DNA from: Geoanaerobacter sp964528055
Lineage (GTDB): Bacteria; Desulfobacterota; Desulfuromonadia; Geobacterales; DSM-12255
Direction of reading: 5' to 3'
Length of the DNA: 64,000 nt
Assembly (NCBI GenBank): GCA_964528055.1
Contig: CAZGQM010000001.1
Span: 371,110-435,109 of the forward strand
Numbering within the stretch: position 1 is the first letter of the stretch; the number at the start of each line of letters is the position of its first letter. Position numbers and translations under genes: made by a program. This document shows positions 25,019 to 34,607 of this stretch, in pieces. The notes under the pieces are model-generated. The model was not told the DNA's origin and searched no databases. It saw only the letters and a list, made by a program, of their open reading frames with translations.

Positions 25019-26020
25019 TCAATCAGTAAAAATCAGCACATTTGTCAGGAGCATTACGACCGGTATCGAAACAACGCCGATTGCTGCGCCGACAGCAAGC
25101 ATGGACAAGGTTTCGGCAACATGCGAACCTCGCCACTTGTTGGAGAGATAGCATGACATGGCACCAGGCATGGCGCTCCCCAGAATGATAACCGCTTCCG
25201 TAGTTCGCATGTCTATATAAAACAGCAGATTATACCCTTTGTCCATCGGCAGAAAGTTTAACTTACGCGACAGGAAGACAAGAATAAAGGCTAAAAATGG
25301 TCCGGCAATCATTCTGGTCAATCCGCCTGAAATCCCCAACGGAATATCGCTGCACCTGAGCCTGCTGAGAGGATAGCCATAACTGATTAACAGCACAGGC
25401 AGTGCACCTATGCAGATGATATCAATCCCTTTTTCGGTAAGGATCAGGAATTCAGAGAGAAAGTAGGGGGGGCGCACTGACGGACTGGCTGATATCATGC
25501 CGAAAGCAGCCGCTATAAACGAGGGGCTTCGGAAAAAACGCCTGAGACGGGTGTGACCGTCAGTCAACCAGCATCCGACCGAATAAAAGAGAAATGATGA
25601 AAAAAGGTGAAACATCACAGCCTTGGCCAGTCCTTCGCTGCCGAACAGCAGATACGAAAGCGGCAGCAGGACCGTGCCGGAACTCATGAAAAGCATTGAC
25701 AGGATATATCCGTTGTCTGCTGAGCCAGCCCTTTTCCCGATGAATAAGGCAAAAGGGAGCAATCCTGCCATGAGCAGAAATGTTGAGGCTCCGATTGCAG
25801 CTGTTTCCAGCGGGATAAAGGGGTGCCTGTGCAATGCAGAAAAGACCAGAGCCGGAGAAAATACAAAATAGATAAGGCTGGAGAGGGTATTTTCATTTCT
25901 GGACTGGTCAAATCTGCCGACCAGATACCCTACAGCGATTATGGCCAGGCAGGGGATAACGGCCCTGATGATCATGAGTGTTTCGATGGAAGAGATGAGG
26001 GAAAGCAGAGGGCCGGGCAT
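25019..26020 (-). CDS. AEC-family transporter (paralogue)
   Basis: This 333-residue permease has the same ten-helix plan as its downstream neighbour (IRAVIPCLAIIAVGYLVGRF near the start, and a MLAVGAAIGVVSIPVVML end). The pair probably arose by tandem duplication and has diverged considerably. Its ATG overlaps the stop of the preceding binding-protein gene (TAATG), so translation is coupled. Two tandem AEC genes might form a heteromeric carrier. The substrate is unknown. Confidence 0.85.
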   Translation of the reverse strand: MPGPLLSLISSIETLMIIRAVIPCLAIIAVGYLVGRFDQSRNENTLSSLIYFVFSPALVFSALHRHPFIPLETAAIGASTFLLMAGLLPFALFIGKRAGSADNGYILSMLFMSSGTVLLPLSYLLFGSEGLAKAVMFHLFSSFLFYSVGCWLTDGHTRLRRFFRSPSFIAAAFGMISASPSVRPPYFLSEFLILTEKGIDIICIGALPVLLISYGYPLSRLRCSDIPLGISGGLTRMIAGPFLAFILVFLSRKLNFLPMDKGYNLLFYIDMRTTEAVIILGSAMPGAMSCYLSNKWRGSHVAETLSMLAVGAAIGVVSIPVVMLLTNVLIFTD

Positions 26021-27003
26021 TATCGTATAACCTCGGACAGACGCAGCAGCTGAATTGGAAAAGTGGCCCCCAACCGGTCGGCAGTTCGCAGATTGATAGT
26101 GATATTCAGCTGTGCAACCCTCTTTACCGGGATATCGGTCGGTTTTTTCCCGTTCAATATTTCCAGGGCATTTTCCGCAGCCAGCCTTCCCAGCGTATAA
26201 TAATCCGGTCCAAGGGCAATAAGCGCACCATTCTCCTTAACCATCTCGGGAATGATCACAATGGAGGGGATCTTGTGCTTGTTAAGGGTTGAGATGATCC
26301 TGTGGGCATTGGCCTTTATGAGAGAGTCCGAAGGGAACATCACCGCATCCGGTTTCAGATCAAGCATAGATTTGAGAGTCTGTGGGATCGTCTCCCTGTT
26401 CTGAATGGGCAGATCAAATTTTATGAAGCCTGACCGGGTCTGCAGCTCCTCAAGGTCAACTTTCTGATACAGGGATGAGGGATCATTGACGTAATACATG
26501 AACCCGAGCTTGTGGATATGCATGACAAGTTTTAATGTCTTCAGGGCGCTTTCCATGGAGACGTAGTTGGAAGCCCCGGTAACATTATTGCCGGAGTGTT
26601 CCCACGCTTTGACGATTCCCCCCTCGACAGGGCGCTGCACAATGTTGAATACGATCGGGGTGTCCCTGACTTTTTTCATGACCTTCTGGGTGACCGTTGT
26701 GCCGAAAGTGTAGATGAGCCGGTATTCCGCCGGGTTCAGGGTTTCTAGGAGCCGGTCAAGTTGTGCAGCATTCTGGTTTACATCGAAAATGGTCAGTTTT
26801 ACATCAAATTGCGGAGATTTTTGCAGGGTCTCGATGAACCCCTTTTCTGCAGGAGTCTCACCCCGGAACAGGATCATCGCTACCTTGACCTGTTCCCTGG
26901 CGTATGAAGGAAGGCTTGCTGCGTGAATGAAGCAACTGGCCAGCAGAGCATATATCACCGTTATCCGGAGAAAACGGTGCAGTGCGCGGAGGAAACAGTA
27001 CAT
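26020..27003 (-). CDS. ABC-type periplasmic binding protein (COG2984-like)
   Basis: This 327-residue exported protein has a signal sequence (FLRITVIYALLASCFIHAAS) and a type I periplasmic-binding fold of the COG2984/ABC-substrate-binding family. Typical elements are VKVAMILFRGETPAEKGF, TFGTTVTQKVMK, TPIVFNIV, KPDAVMFPSDSLIKAN and LGRLAAENALEILNGKKPTDIPV. The preferred start is the ATG at 27001-27003, with GGATAAGA just upstream; an earlier in-frame ATG 18 bp up lacks a site. It is paired here with AEC carriers and not with ABC permeases, so it may act as a ligand sensor or a tricarboxylate-like binding partner. Confidence 0.8.
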   Translation of the reverse strand: MYCFLRALHRFLRITVIYALLASCFIHAASLPSYAREQVKVAMILFRGETPAEKGFIETLQKSPQFDVKLTIFDVNQNAAQLDRLLETLNPAEYRLIYTFGTTVTQKVMKKVRDTPIVFNIVQRPVEGGIVKAWEHSGNNVTGASNYVSMESALKTLKLVMHIHKLGFMYYVNDPSSLYQKVDLEELQTRSGFIKFDLPIQNRETIPQTLKSMLDLKPDAVMFPSDSLIKANAHRIISTLNKHKIPSIVIIPEMVKENGALIALGPDYYTLGRLAAENALEILNGKKPTDIPVKRVAQLNITINLRTADRLGATFPIQLLRLSEVIR

Positions 27004-27246
27004 TCTTATCCAATGCCCCATGAAATGTGCCTGATATGAATATTTTGTGAATTCTGCCAGCTGTTCCTACACTTGTCCAATAATTAATGATAATCTGTTG
27101 TGATCCCACTTTGAAGCGAATCTTGCCAGACGCTCCAGCACGGAATCTTCTCTGCAAAAAGTTATTGTATCAGCATGTTATGGTGCTACTATAAATAATC
27201 TTTGACGAGGAGTAATGCATCTTCAGACGTGCAGGTGATTAATTAA

Positions 27247-29868
27247 ATGCAGATCATAAAACCTGACAATCTCGGCCTTCTCTTTACCCCGGTTATGACC
27301 GGTGACAACTGCTGCATATCCGTGGCGGCAATGGCCTGTTTTACCCTTGAAACTGACCTGCCGGAGAGGCTGCAGCCAGAAGCCGAAATCTGGCAGAGCG
27401 CGGCAGCCGAACTGGGAGAAGGCGAGGCGTTTGACATGGGGCTGCCCAAGCAGCGGGGTGAATTCCTGGTCTATGGCAGCTGCCACGCGCCCCAGACCGC
27501 AGAGGGTATGCAGGTGAGCGTAACGGTTTCCCATATCTCCAAGACCCTGAATGTAACGGGACCAAGATCCTGGAACGCGGCTGGTCTGCCGCCTGAACCT
27601 GAACCCTTTAAGGAGATGCGGGTCACCTGGGCCAATGCCTTTGGTGGCGAGGGGTGGGAGCCGAACCCCCTTGGAGTCGGCATTGCGCCCGGCCCGGACG
27701 GCAGGGTACCGATTCCTGCAATCACAGAGCCGCGCCATCACCTGACATCAATCAAAGACCGCCCTGAACCGGCGGGTTTCAGAGCCATGAATCCCTTCTG
27801 GCCGCAAAGGAAGCACTATCTGGGCGCATTCGACGATAAGTGGTTGAAAAGCCGCTGGCCGCATTACCCCCTTGATACCGATCCGGAGTATTTCAACACC
27901 GCTCCCATGGATCAGCGCCTGACAGGGTTCTTCACAGGTGACGAGCCAGTGCGTCTTCTGAACATGCATCCGGAGAAACCGGAAATCCGCTCGACTCTAC
28001 CGGGGGTGCGGGCCCGTCTGTTCATCAACCGGATGGTCGACGGCAGGGAATCTTTTATTGAGATTTCTGCTCATGCCGAGACACTATGGCTATTCCCGGG
28101 AAACGACTGCGGCGTGCTTCTTTTCAGGGGATTGTCAAAAGTGACTGACGAGACCATGGATGATGTGACCCACCTGATGGCCGAATGGGAGCCGCTGAAC
28201 ACACAACCGGAATCGTTCGAGTACTACCACCGGAAATTCAGGGAAAGCGTATCACCCGCTTCCGCCGAACCGGAAGAACCGCCACCTGCAGTCGTTCCTG
28301 CCGGGAATGCCCCCACCCCTCAGCCAGAAACGGCAGTTTCAGCGCCTAAGCCGCCTGAACCGCCCCCTCTCTCGCCCGAGGAGGAAAAGCTGATGGCCGA
28401 AATGAATGCCATGACAGCCAAACTTGAGGGCGAGATCGATGGGATCTTTGCCAAAATGGGTATGACCAGGGAAGAGGCGATGGCCAGGTTTGTCCCCAAA
28501 CCGGCGCCGGAACCATCACCAGTCGAACTTGACCGGATGATGGCGGACATGGAGAAACAGATTGAATCACTCTTCAAGAAGATGGGGACGACCAGAGAGG
28601 AGGTGACGCGTAAATATCTCTCCCAGCAGGCACCTCCCGCTGACCCGCATGCGGAGATCCAAAAACTGACTACCGCACTCCAGCAGATGCAGGCAAATCT
28701 CAAAAAGTCGGGGATCAGTCAGGAAGAACTGGCAAAGATGGTACCGGGTACCGATCCCGCCATGTTCGATTTTGACGCAGTCATCGACGGCCTTGCCTTT
28801 CTGGCAGCCGAAATCCCCACCACACCCGCTCCGGAAGAGCCTAAACCGACTGTTGAGCCGCCACCTGAAGCGAAACCGGAAAAACCGGAACTCGCTGAAA
28901 CGATTGAGGACCGTATTGCCGGGGGGAAAAACTTGGCTGGGCTGGACCTGACGGGAATGGATTTCTCCGGCCGCGACTTATCCAATTCCGATTTTTCCGG
29001 GGCGATCCTGGCTGAAGCGCTTTTTGTCAGTGCGTTGCTGGAAGGTGCGATCTTTACCGGGGCGCTGCTTCCGGGTGCCGATTTCAGCGGGGCGACGATG
29101 GCAAAGTCGCGTCTGGCAGGTGTTTCCGCAGTTGGTGCAAAATTCCCCATGACCGACCTGAAATGTGCCGACCTCTCGGGGAGTGATTTTAACGGCTCTG
29201 ATTTCAGCGGGGCAGATCTGTCTGGAGCAACTCTTTCCGGCTCGCTCTTTGCCGACGCATCGCTTCGTGATATCAGGGGAGCCGGGGTGGAGGCCGTAAA
29301 ATCCAGCTTTACCTCTGCCGACCTCTCGGGAGCAGATCTGCGCCGGGCAGATCTGAAGACTGCCGATTTTTCACATACGAATCTCACAAAAACCTGTTTC
29401 AGTGAAGCAGAAGCCTCGCAGGCGGCTTTTTATGGCGCCCATGGAACAGGCACCGATTTCAGCAATGCGAAAATGTCCGGTTCTCTTGCAGAAATCGGAA
29501 CCGAGTTCATTGATGCACTGTTTTCCGGTGCGGACATGACCCGTTCCTGCTGGGACAGTGTTCGTTTTACCGGCGTCCGCATGGACCGGGCGGTGCTGGA
29601 TCATGCCGATTTCAGCCGGAGCGTTTTTGAACGGGCGTACATGGTGAATGCCACTGCCCGGGAGGCTGATTTCATGAAGATTGCCATGACACGCTGCGAC
29701 CTTCAGGGGGTAAATTTTTTCAAGGCGTCGTTCCGCCATGCCCGGCTTACGGAGTGTGACCTGAAGCAGTCCAGTATGTTCGGCACGGATCTTTACAAAG
29801 CAAGGATTGTGGAAAGCGATACCCGGGGGACCGTGTTCACGAGAGCGCAGGCTATGCCTGTGGGATAG
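27247..29868 (+). CDS. DUF2169 and pentapeptide-repeat T6SS accessory protein
   Basis: This is an 873-residue first gene of the T6SS locus. Residues 1-320 form a DUF2169 domain (LPKQRGEFLVYGSCHAP, then VTVSHISKTLNVTGPRSW). Residues about 378-510 hold three related helical units, each ending in a T/S-R/Q-E-E turn (MGMTREEAMARF, MGTTREEVTRKY, SGISQEELAKMV) and separated by Pro-rich linkers. From about 560 to the end are pentapeptide repeats (A-D-L-S-G type) forming a right-handed beta-helix. DUF2169 proteins accompany VgrG and PAAR-like proteins and are thought to help load effectors. Upstream, 27004-27246, lies a divergent promoter region with no gene. Confidence 0.85.
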   Translation: MQIIKPDNLGLLFTPVMTGDNCCISVAAMACFTLETDLPERLQPEAEIWQSAAAELGEGEAFDMGLPKQRGEFLVYGSCHAPQTAEGMQVSVTVSHISKTLNVTGPRSWNAAGLPPEPEPFKEMRVTWANAFGGEGWEPNPLGVGIAPGPDGRVPIPAITEPRHHLTSIKDRPEPAGFRAMNPFWPQRKHYLGAFDDKWLKSRWPHYPLDTDPEYFNTAPMDQRLTGFFTGDEPVRLLNMHPEKPEIRSTLPGVRARLFINRMVDGRESFIEISAHAETLWLFPGNDCGVLLFRGLSKVTDETMDDVTHLMAEWEPLNTQPESFEYYHRKFRESVSPASAEPEEPPPAVVPAGNAPTPQPETAVSAPKPPEPPPLSPEEEKLMAEMNAMTAKLEGEIDGIFAKMGMTREEAMARFVPKPAPEPSPVELDRMMADMEKQIESLFKKMGTTREEVTRKYLSQQAPPADPHAEIQKLTTALQQMQANLKKSGISQEELAKMVPGTDPAMFDFDAVIDGLAFLAAEIPTTPAPEEPKPTVEPPPEAKPEKPELAETIEDRIAGGKNLAGLDLTGMDFSGRDLSNSDFSGAILAEALFVSALLEGAIFTGALLPGADFSGATMAKSRLAGVSAVGAKFPMTDLKCADLSGSDFNGSDFSGADLSGATLSGSLFADASLRDIRGAGVEAVKSSFTSADLSGADLRRADLKTADFSHTNLTKTCFSEAEASQAAFYGAHGTGTDFSNAKMSGSLAEIGTEFIDALFSGADMTRSCWDSVRFTGVRMDRAVLDHADFSRSVFERAYMVNATAREADFMKIAMTRCDLQGVNFFKASFRHARLTECDLKQSSMFGTDLYKARIVESDTRGTVFTRAQAMPVG

Positions 29869-29897
29869 GGTTTAGTTAATCAAATGGAGGCTGCATA

Positions 29898-32528
29898 ATG
29901 ACCTCGATCAAGAAAAAACTCAGTTTCAGATCATCGGCTCTTGCGGACGATACCTTCGAAGTGGTGAGTTTCTCCGGTACCGAAGGACTTTCACGACTGT
30001 ACATCTTCGATATTTCGTTGGTAGCAGACAGTGACGAGATCGAACTGGAAAGCGTGATTCAGTCGCGGGCCAAACTGACGATTCTCCGTGATGATGTTAA
30101 TATCGTCTTTCACGGTATCCTCTCTGTATTTGAACAGATGGAGACCGCCCAGGGGCGCACCCGCTACCGCGCCGTCCTGACCCCGGCCTTCTGGCGTCAG
30201 ACCCTGACGCACCACAACCAGATCTTTCTTGACAAAACCTATCCGGAGATTATCGAAGCTGCTTTGAAAGACGGCGGGCTGACCAGCCTTGACTACCGTT
30301 TCAACCTGACCGGCACCTACGAGCTCCATGAATATATCTGCCAGTACAACGAGAGCCACTTCAACTTCATCTCGCGCCTGATGGAGCGGGAGGGGATCTA
30401 TTTCTACTTCGAGCAAGGAGCTGACAGCGAAAAACTCATTATAACCGATTCCTCTCAACTCCATTCGGTCATGGATGCCGGGATGAAGATGTATTATTCG
30501 CAGATATCAGGGCTGGACGAAACATCCCGCGAAGAGGTGATCAAGTCGCTCATCTGCAGCCAGAAAATACTTCCGGCGAGGGTACTGCTGAAGGATTACA
30601 ACTACCGCAAACCTTTGCTGGATCTTGCAGTGGAAGCACCGGTTTCCGAACGGGGTCTTGGAGACGTTTTCATCTACGGAGAGCATTTCTCGACGCCGGA
30701 AGAGGGGAACCGTCTGGCCAGGGTGCGGGCCGAGGAGCTGAAATGCCGGGGCCGGGTTTACCTGGGGGAGAGCCTGATCCCGTACCTGCGGCCGGGGTAC
30801 ATCTTCGAGCTTGCCGGCCACAACCGCAACGATTTCAACATTTCGTACCTAACCACTGACATTTCGCACAACGGTGACCAGAGCTTCATGCTAACCGCCG
30901 GACTCGATGAGACAGCCACCGCCAGGGAGCTGTCACCGTATTACCGCAACAGCTTTACCGCCATCAACTCCGCCAGCCAGTTCCGCCCGGAACGGACCAC
31001 CGGCAAGCCTCGCATTTCCGGCACTATCAACGCCCAGATAGACTCCGAAGGGAGCGGACAGTATGCCGAGATCGACAGGGAAGGGCGCTACAAGGTGCGT
31101 CTGCCGTTTGATCTGAGCGGCAGCAAAGAGGGGAAGGCGTCATCCTGGCTGCGCATGGCACAGCCCTATGCAGCGGCTGGCAACGAAACCGGCATGCACT
31201 TCCCGCTGCACAAGGGAACCGAGGTGCTGCTCACCTTTATCGACGGCGACCCGGACCGCCCCATCATCTCGGCGGCAGTGCCGAATCCGCAGTTCCCCAG
31301 CCCGATCAACGAGAACAACAGCTCGCAAAGCCGCATCAAGACCGCCGGCAACAACCTGTTCCATATGGAGGACCAGCAGGGGGGAGAACGGATACTGCTG
31401 CATACGCCAAAGGCCAACAGCTGGATCAGGTTGGGGACACCCAGTGACCAGCCAACCTTGGATCAAAGGGTAGCCAGCCTGGAGCAGAATGTTACGAATA
31501 TCGGAGCTAAAATTTTTTCCAACGGAGGTTTTTCGGTTGAAGCTGCCTGGGAGAACAAGCTGCTTTACGGACAACAATTTCAGTTTTTGCTAGGATCGCG
31601 TAACGATGTGCTCCTGGGTACGGAACTGGCGGCAAAATTAGCCGCTAGCTTCAATATTTGCTTTGGAGTCGCAGCTGAGTTAGTTTTTCAAAACAAGATA
31701 TTATTCAGTAAAGGCAGTAGTATTACACATACCAAAACCAATGATCTTGTCGCATCTGACTCTGTGGAGATTAAGGTAGGCACCGATCCCAAGGACATAA
31801 AGGAAATGGCAAAATGGTTCTGGAAAGGGCCAATCGTTGCTGGTCTAACTGCTCATTTTGTAACCTTAGTCGAAGGGATTATTTCAGCTGAGAGTGAAGA
31901 TCACAGAACAGGAGGTGCCATAGCCGCTGCAGCTCTAGCGTCACTGGCGGCAATTATGACGCAAATCCCTTTGCGAGGTTCTTGGAAGGAAAAAGATTTT
32001 TTTAATTTTGATGATACATCACCGTATCTATCCAGAGTGACTTTAAAGAAGGAATTTATAGATTTGAACTCACCAACTATAAGGGTTGTAGCGGGAGAAC
32101 TTAAACAAGGGGAAGGTGAACCCAAACTCGAACACGGCACAGCAGAGATTCGAGCTGACAGATCTCTCACTTTATCATCCTCGATTGTTTTAATTGAGGC
32201 TGAAGATGATCCCATCCTCCCGACAACGACGGTTTATGAGGGGGGTGTGTTGCTCAGAGCATCCAAGAAAATCAATGTCATTTCTTATGATGATGATGTG
32301 AATATAACATCTGGCAAAAATAAAAAAGTAAATATCCAAGCTCCTGATGGTATAGCTTCCATAAAATCATCAAAAAATACCGGACTAATAGCCGATAAAA
32401 ACGATGTTACGTTGCAAGGAGAGACAGTTTTATTGGATGCTCAAAATATTAATCTGAATGCAAGAGAAGAAGTGAATATTTTTGGGAATAGTGTAAAAGT
32501 TAATGGAAAATTTATAAAACTTGCATAA
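29898..32528 (+). CDS. tssI: VgrG spike protein with long C-terminal extension
   Basis: This is an 876-residue TssI/VgrG. The N-terminal gp27-like part begins at LSFRSSALADDTFEVVSFSG. The gp5-like OB and needle part follows, at about 375-480, with QIDSEGSGQYAEIDREGRYK and GTEVLLTFIDGDPDRPI. After about residue 530 the base composition turns AT-rich. The extension includes a hydrophobic stretch (KGPIVAGLTAHFVTLVEG, then AIAAAALASLAAIM; about 635-690) and ends in beta-helical DUF2345-like repeats (KINVISYDDDVNI, NLNAREEVNIFGN). The extension may be an effector domain or an adaptor for one. It lies 29 bp after the DUF2169 gene, with GGAGG upstream. Confidence 0.9.
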   Translation: MTSIKKKLSFRSSALADDTFEVVSFSGTEGLSRLYIFDISLVADSDEIELESVIQSRAKLTILRDDVNIVFHGILSVFEQMETAQGRTRYRAVLTPAFWRQTLTHHNQIFLDKTYPEIIEAALKDGGLTSLDYRFNLTGTYELHEYICQYNESHFNFISRLMEREGIYFYFEQGADSEKLIITDSSQLHSVMDAGMKMYYSQISGLDETSREEVIKSLICSQKILPARVLLKDYNYRKPLLDLAVEAPVSERGLGDVFIYGEHFSTPEEGNRLARVRAEELKCRGRVYLGESLIPYLRPGYIFELAGHNRNDFNISYLTTDISHNGDQSFMLTAGLDETATARELSPYYRNSFTAINSASQFRPERTTGKPRISGTINAQIDSEGSGQYAEIDREGRYKVRLPFDLSGSKEGKASSWLRMAQPYAAAGNETGMHFPLHKGTEVLLTFIDGDPDRPIISAAVPNPQFPSPINENNSSQSRIKTAGNNLFHMEDQQGGERILLHTPKANSWIRLGTPSDQPTLDQRVASLEQNVTNIGAKIFSNGGFSVEAAWENKLLYGQQFQFLLGSRNDVLLGTELAAKLAASFNICFGVAAELVFQNKILFSKGSSITHTKTNDLVASDSVEIKVGTDPKDIKEMAKWFWKGPIVAGLTAHFVTLVEGIISAESEDHRTGGAIAAAALASLAAIMTQIPLRGSWKEKDFFNFDDTSPYLSRVTLKKEFIDLNSPTIRVVAGELKQGEGEPKLEHGTAEIRADRSLTLSSSIVLIEAEDDPILPTTTVYEGGVLLRASKKINVISYDDDVNITSGKNKKVNIQAPDGIASIKSSKNTGLIADKNDVTLQGETVLLDAQNINLNAREEVNIFGNSVKVNGKFIKLA

Positions 32529-32589
32529 GATTACACTGTTCTGAACTTTTTAGCGTCTCCTTACGCATATTCAGAAGAAACGATTTGTC

Positions 32590-33525
32590 ATGATTGAACC
32601 CATTGAAATCTTGAATTCCGGGCAGTCCATCGAAGATGTTGATATGTCGGGCAGTTCCCTGTCCGGGCTCGAATTTACCGACAGGGTCTTCGAGCGGGTA
32701 TCCTTCCGCGAGTCCGATCTGTCCGGTTCAGTATTTGTCAGCTGCCAGTTCAGGGATACCGATTTCAGCAATGCAAACCTGAACGAAGTCGACTTCAGCC
32801 GCTCCGGCCTTTCGAACTGCCGGTTCAATGGTGCTTCTCTTTTCAACGCCACTCTGTCCGACTGCATCACCGGCAGGCTCGATTTCAGCAACGCCAACCT
32901 GGAGCGGTTCACCGTGATTGAAACCGCTCTGACCGGTGCGATCTTCAATAACACCAATTTGAAATATGCAATCTTTATCGGCATTGACCTGAACCGCGTG
33001 AAATTCCCCGACTGCAACTGCACCCTGGCGGTGTTCGACAAGGCTTCATTGCAGGAGGCCGATTTTTCCGGGGCTGACCTGTCGAAATGCGGCTTCAATG
33101 GGGCGATCCTTAACAATGCACGATTTGGCGGCGCCAAGGGGAAGTACGCGGTATTTTTTGAAATCCAGGGGGAGCGGGCGGATTTCAGCGTAGCTCAATT
33201 GCCGATGTCGAATTTTTCCAGAGCAAAACTGGATGGCGCTCTGTTTGGCGGCGCATCTATGGAGAAAGCGCTGTTTGTGGCAGCATCGCTGAAGAGTGCC
33301 GTCTTCAGCGGGGCGAAGCTGCCCTATGCCGATTTTTCCCGGGCGATCGTGACCGGCGCCGATTTTGCCAATGCCGATCTGTCAATGGCCAACATCCACC
33401 GGGCGAATTTTAACGACGCAAGGCTCACAGGAGCAAACACCAAAGGTATCCGGGAGACGGACAGGGTGCTGGCCGAAGGGGAGATGTGGGTTTCACCGAT
33501 CAAACAGGAGAGAAATAATGGCTGA
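32590..33525 (+). CDS. Pentapeptide-repeat protein of the T6SS locus
   Basis: This 311-residue protein is composed almost entirely of A(D/N)LXX-type pentapeptide units (SDLSGSVF, ANLNEVDFS, ADFSGADLSKCGFNG, and so on), predicted to fold as a right-handed quadrilateral beta-helix. It resembles the C-terminal third of the DUF2169 protein two genes upstream. Such proteins in T6SS loci may chaperone the VgrG or cap the spike; one alternative is an effector. Its end overlaps the DUF3540 gene by 8 bp. Confidence 0.85.
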   Translation: MIEPIEILNSGQSIEDVDMSGSSLSGLEFTDRVFERVSFRESDLSGSVFVSCQFRDTDFSNANLNEVDFSRSGLSNCRFNGASLFNATLSDCITGRLDFSNANLERFTVIETALTGAIFNNTNLKYAIFIGIDLNRVKFPDCNCTLAVFDKASLQEADFSGADLSKCGFNGAILNNARFGGAKGKYAVFFEIQGERADFSVAQLPMSNFSRAKLDGALFGGASMEKALFVAASLKSAVFSGAKLPYADFSRAIVTGADFANADLSMANIHRANFNDARLTGANTKGIRETDRVLAEGEMWVSPIKQERNNG

Positions 33526-34174
33526 TATACGCGATATAAATCTTTACCGGCGGCGTGAGGCAGCGGATACGATAATTCCCGGCGCAATCATGGATACGGC
33601 CCGTGTGGTGAAGCGCGAAGACGGCGGATTCCTGCTGGTGACCCCCGACACCCTGGCGCTGCGCGGCAGAAAAGCTGCCGGCTGCCTGCTGGAGCCGGAG
33701 GAGAACGATACGGTGCTGATCGCCCGCAACACTTCCAGCGGGGTGTACATTCTGACCGTGCTGGAACGGGGTGAATCTCCTGGCCGAATCGTACTGCCGA
33801 CCGATACTACCATGGCAACTTCGGGCGGCAGCCTGAAGCTGGCAGGGGCACAAGCGACCGTTATCGAGTCGCCGCAGGTCACACTTAGCGGAGCCCGTGG
33901 CGATCTGACTTTTGCAGAACTGGAGCTGACCGCAGGCACCACCAGGGCCAGAAGCGGTCGGCTGTCGCTGGTGGCAGCCACCATCGATACTGTGGCTGAG
34001 CGGATTACCCAGCGGGTGAGGGACTGTTTCCGCCGGGTGAGCAGGATGGATTCCACAAAGGCGGGCCAGGTCAGGATCAGCGCGGAGAGCCGCTTCAGCG
34101 TGACAGCCGGAGATGCCGCTCTGACCGCACAGAGGGATGTGAAAATTGACGGTGACAAGATCAGGCTGGGCTGA
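33518..34174 (+). CDS. DUF3540 T6SS-associated protein
   Basis: This 218-residue DUF3540 protein opens MADIRDINLYRRREAAD. It then has a beta-rich part with GRKAAGCLLEPEENDTVLIA and repeated beta-helical strands in the C-terminal half (GKLS/TAG-type, ending DVKIDGDKIRLG). DUF3540 proteins occur with DUF2169 and DUF4150 in T6SS loci, probably as part of a spike or effector-delivery assembly. The ATG at 33518 has AGGAG 8 nt upstream; an open frame continues upstream inside the pentapeptide gene but is not the start. Confidence 0.82.
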   Translation: MADIRDINLYRRREAADTIIPGAIMDTARVVKREDGGFLLVTPDTLALRGRKAAGCLLEPEENDTVLIARNTSSGVYILTVLERGESPGRIVLPTDTTMATSGGSLKLAGAQATVIESPQVTLSGARGDLTFAELELTAGTTRARSGRLSLVAATIDTVAERITQRVRDCFRRVSRMDSTKAGQVRISAESRFSVTAGDAALTAQRDVKIDGDKIRLG

Positions 34175-34192
34175 TCGAGAGGAGAGAACACC

Positions 34193-34594
34193 ATGTTTGC
34201 CGCAACCAAAAAAGGGGGTATGGCCAACATAACCGCCCCTGATGTCTGCAAAACCACTGTCGGACCGGCTGTGGTCCCTATCCCGTACCCGAATATAGCC
34301 CAGTTGCCAATGGCTGTCCCCACTGCCACCAAAGTGTTCATCGACGGGGCGCTTGCCCTTACCAAGGAATCGAAAATACCAAGTTCCAACGGTGACGAAG
34401 CTGGCGCTTCAGGAGGTGGAGGAGTGGTGTCCGCCAAGGTCATGGGCCCCACCCAGTTCGTCATGTCCAGCCAGAAGGTCAAGATCGAGGGGAAGCCGGC
34501 AGTGCGCTTGAATGACCTGTGCAAGCTTAACGATGGCAACACGGTGGGGATGCACGCTGCGCCTTCGCAATTAAAGGTCATGATCATGAGCTGA
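34193..34594 (+). CDS. DUF4150 PAAR-like spike-tip protein
   Basis: This 133-residue protein has the DUF4150 (PAAR-like) pattern: TAPDVCKTTVGPAVVPIPYP, then a central G-rich hinge and KVKIEGKPAVRLNDLCKLND. PAAR-like proteins cap the VgrG spike and often connect to effectors. No toxin domain is fused here, so the locus's effector is likely the VgrG extension or a separate gene. GGAGAG precedes the ATG; the gap to the DUF3540 stop is 18 bp. Confidence 0.85.
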   Translation: MFAATKKGGMANITAPDVCKTTVGPAVVPIPYPNIAQLPMAVPTATKVFIDGALALTKESKIPSSNGDEAGASGGGGVVSAKVMGPTQFVMSSQKVKIEGKPAVRLNDLCKLNDGNTVGMHAAPSQLKVMIMS

Positions 34595-34607
34595 CAAGGA
34601 GATTCTG

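Noticed and set aside
28719..29387. Long minus-strand frames opposite the pentapeptide genes
   Set aside because: They are mirror frames produced by the regular pentapeptide repeat codons. The same effect appears at 32571-33137.
33544..34587. 347-aa minus-strand frame opposite DUF3540 and DUF4150
   Set aside because: The plus-strand genes match families and have start sites; this frame has neither.
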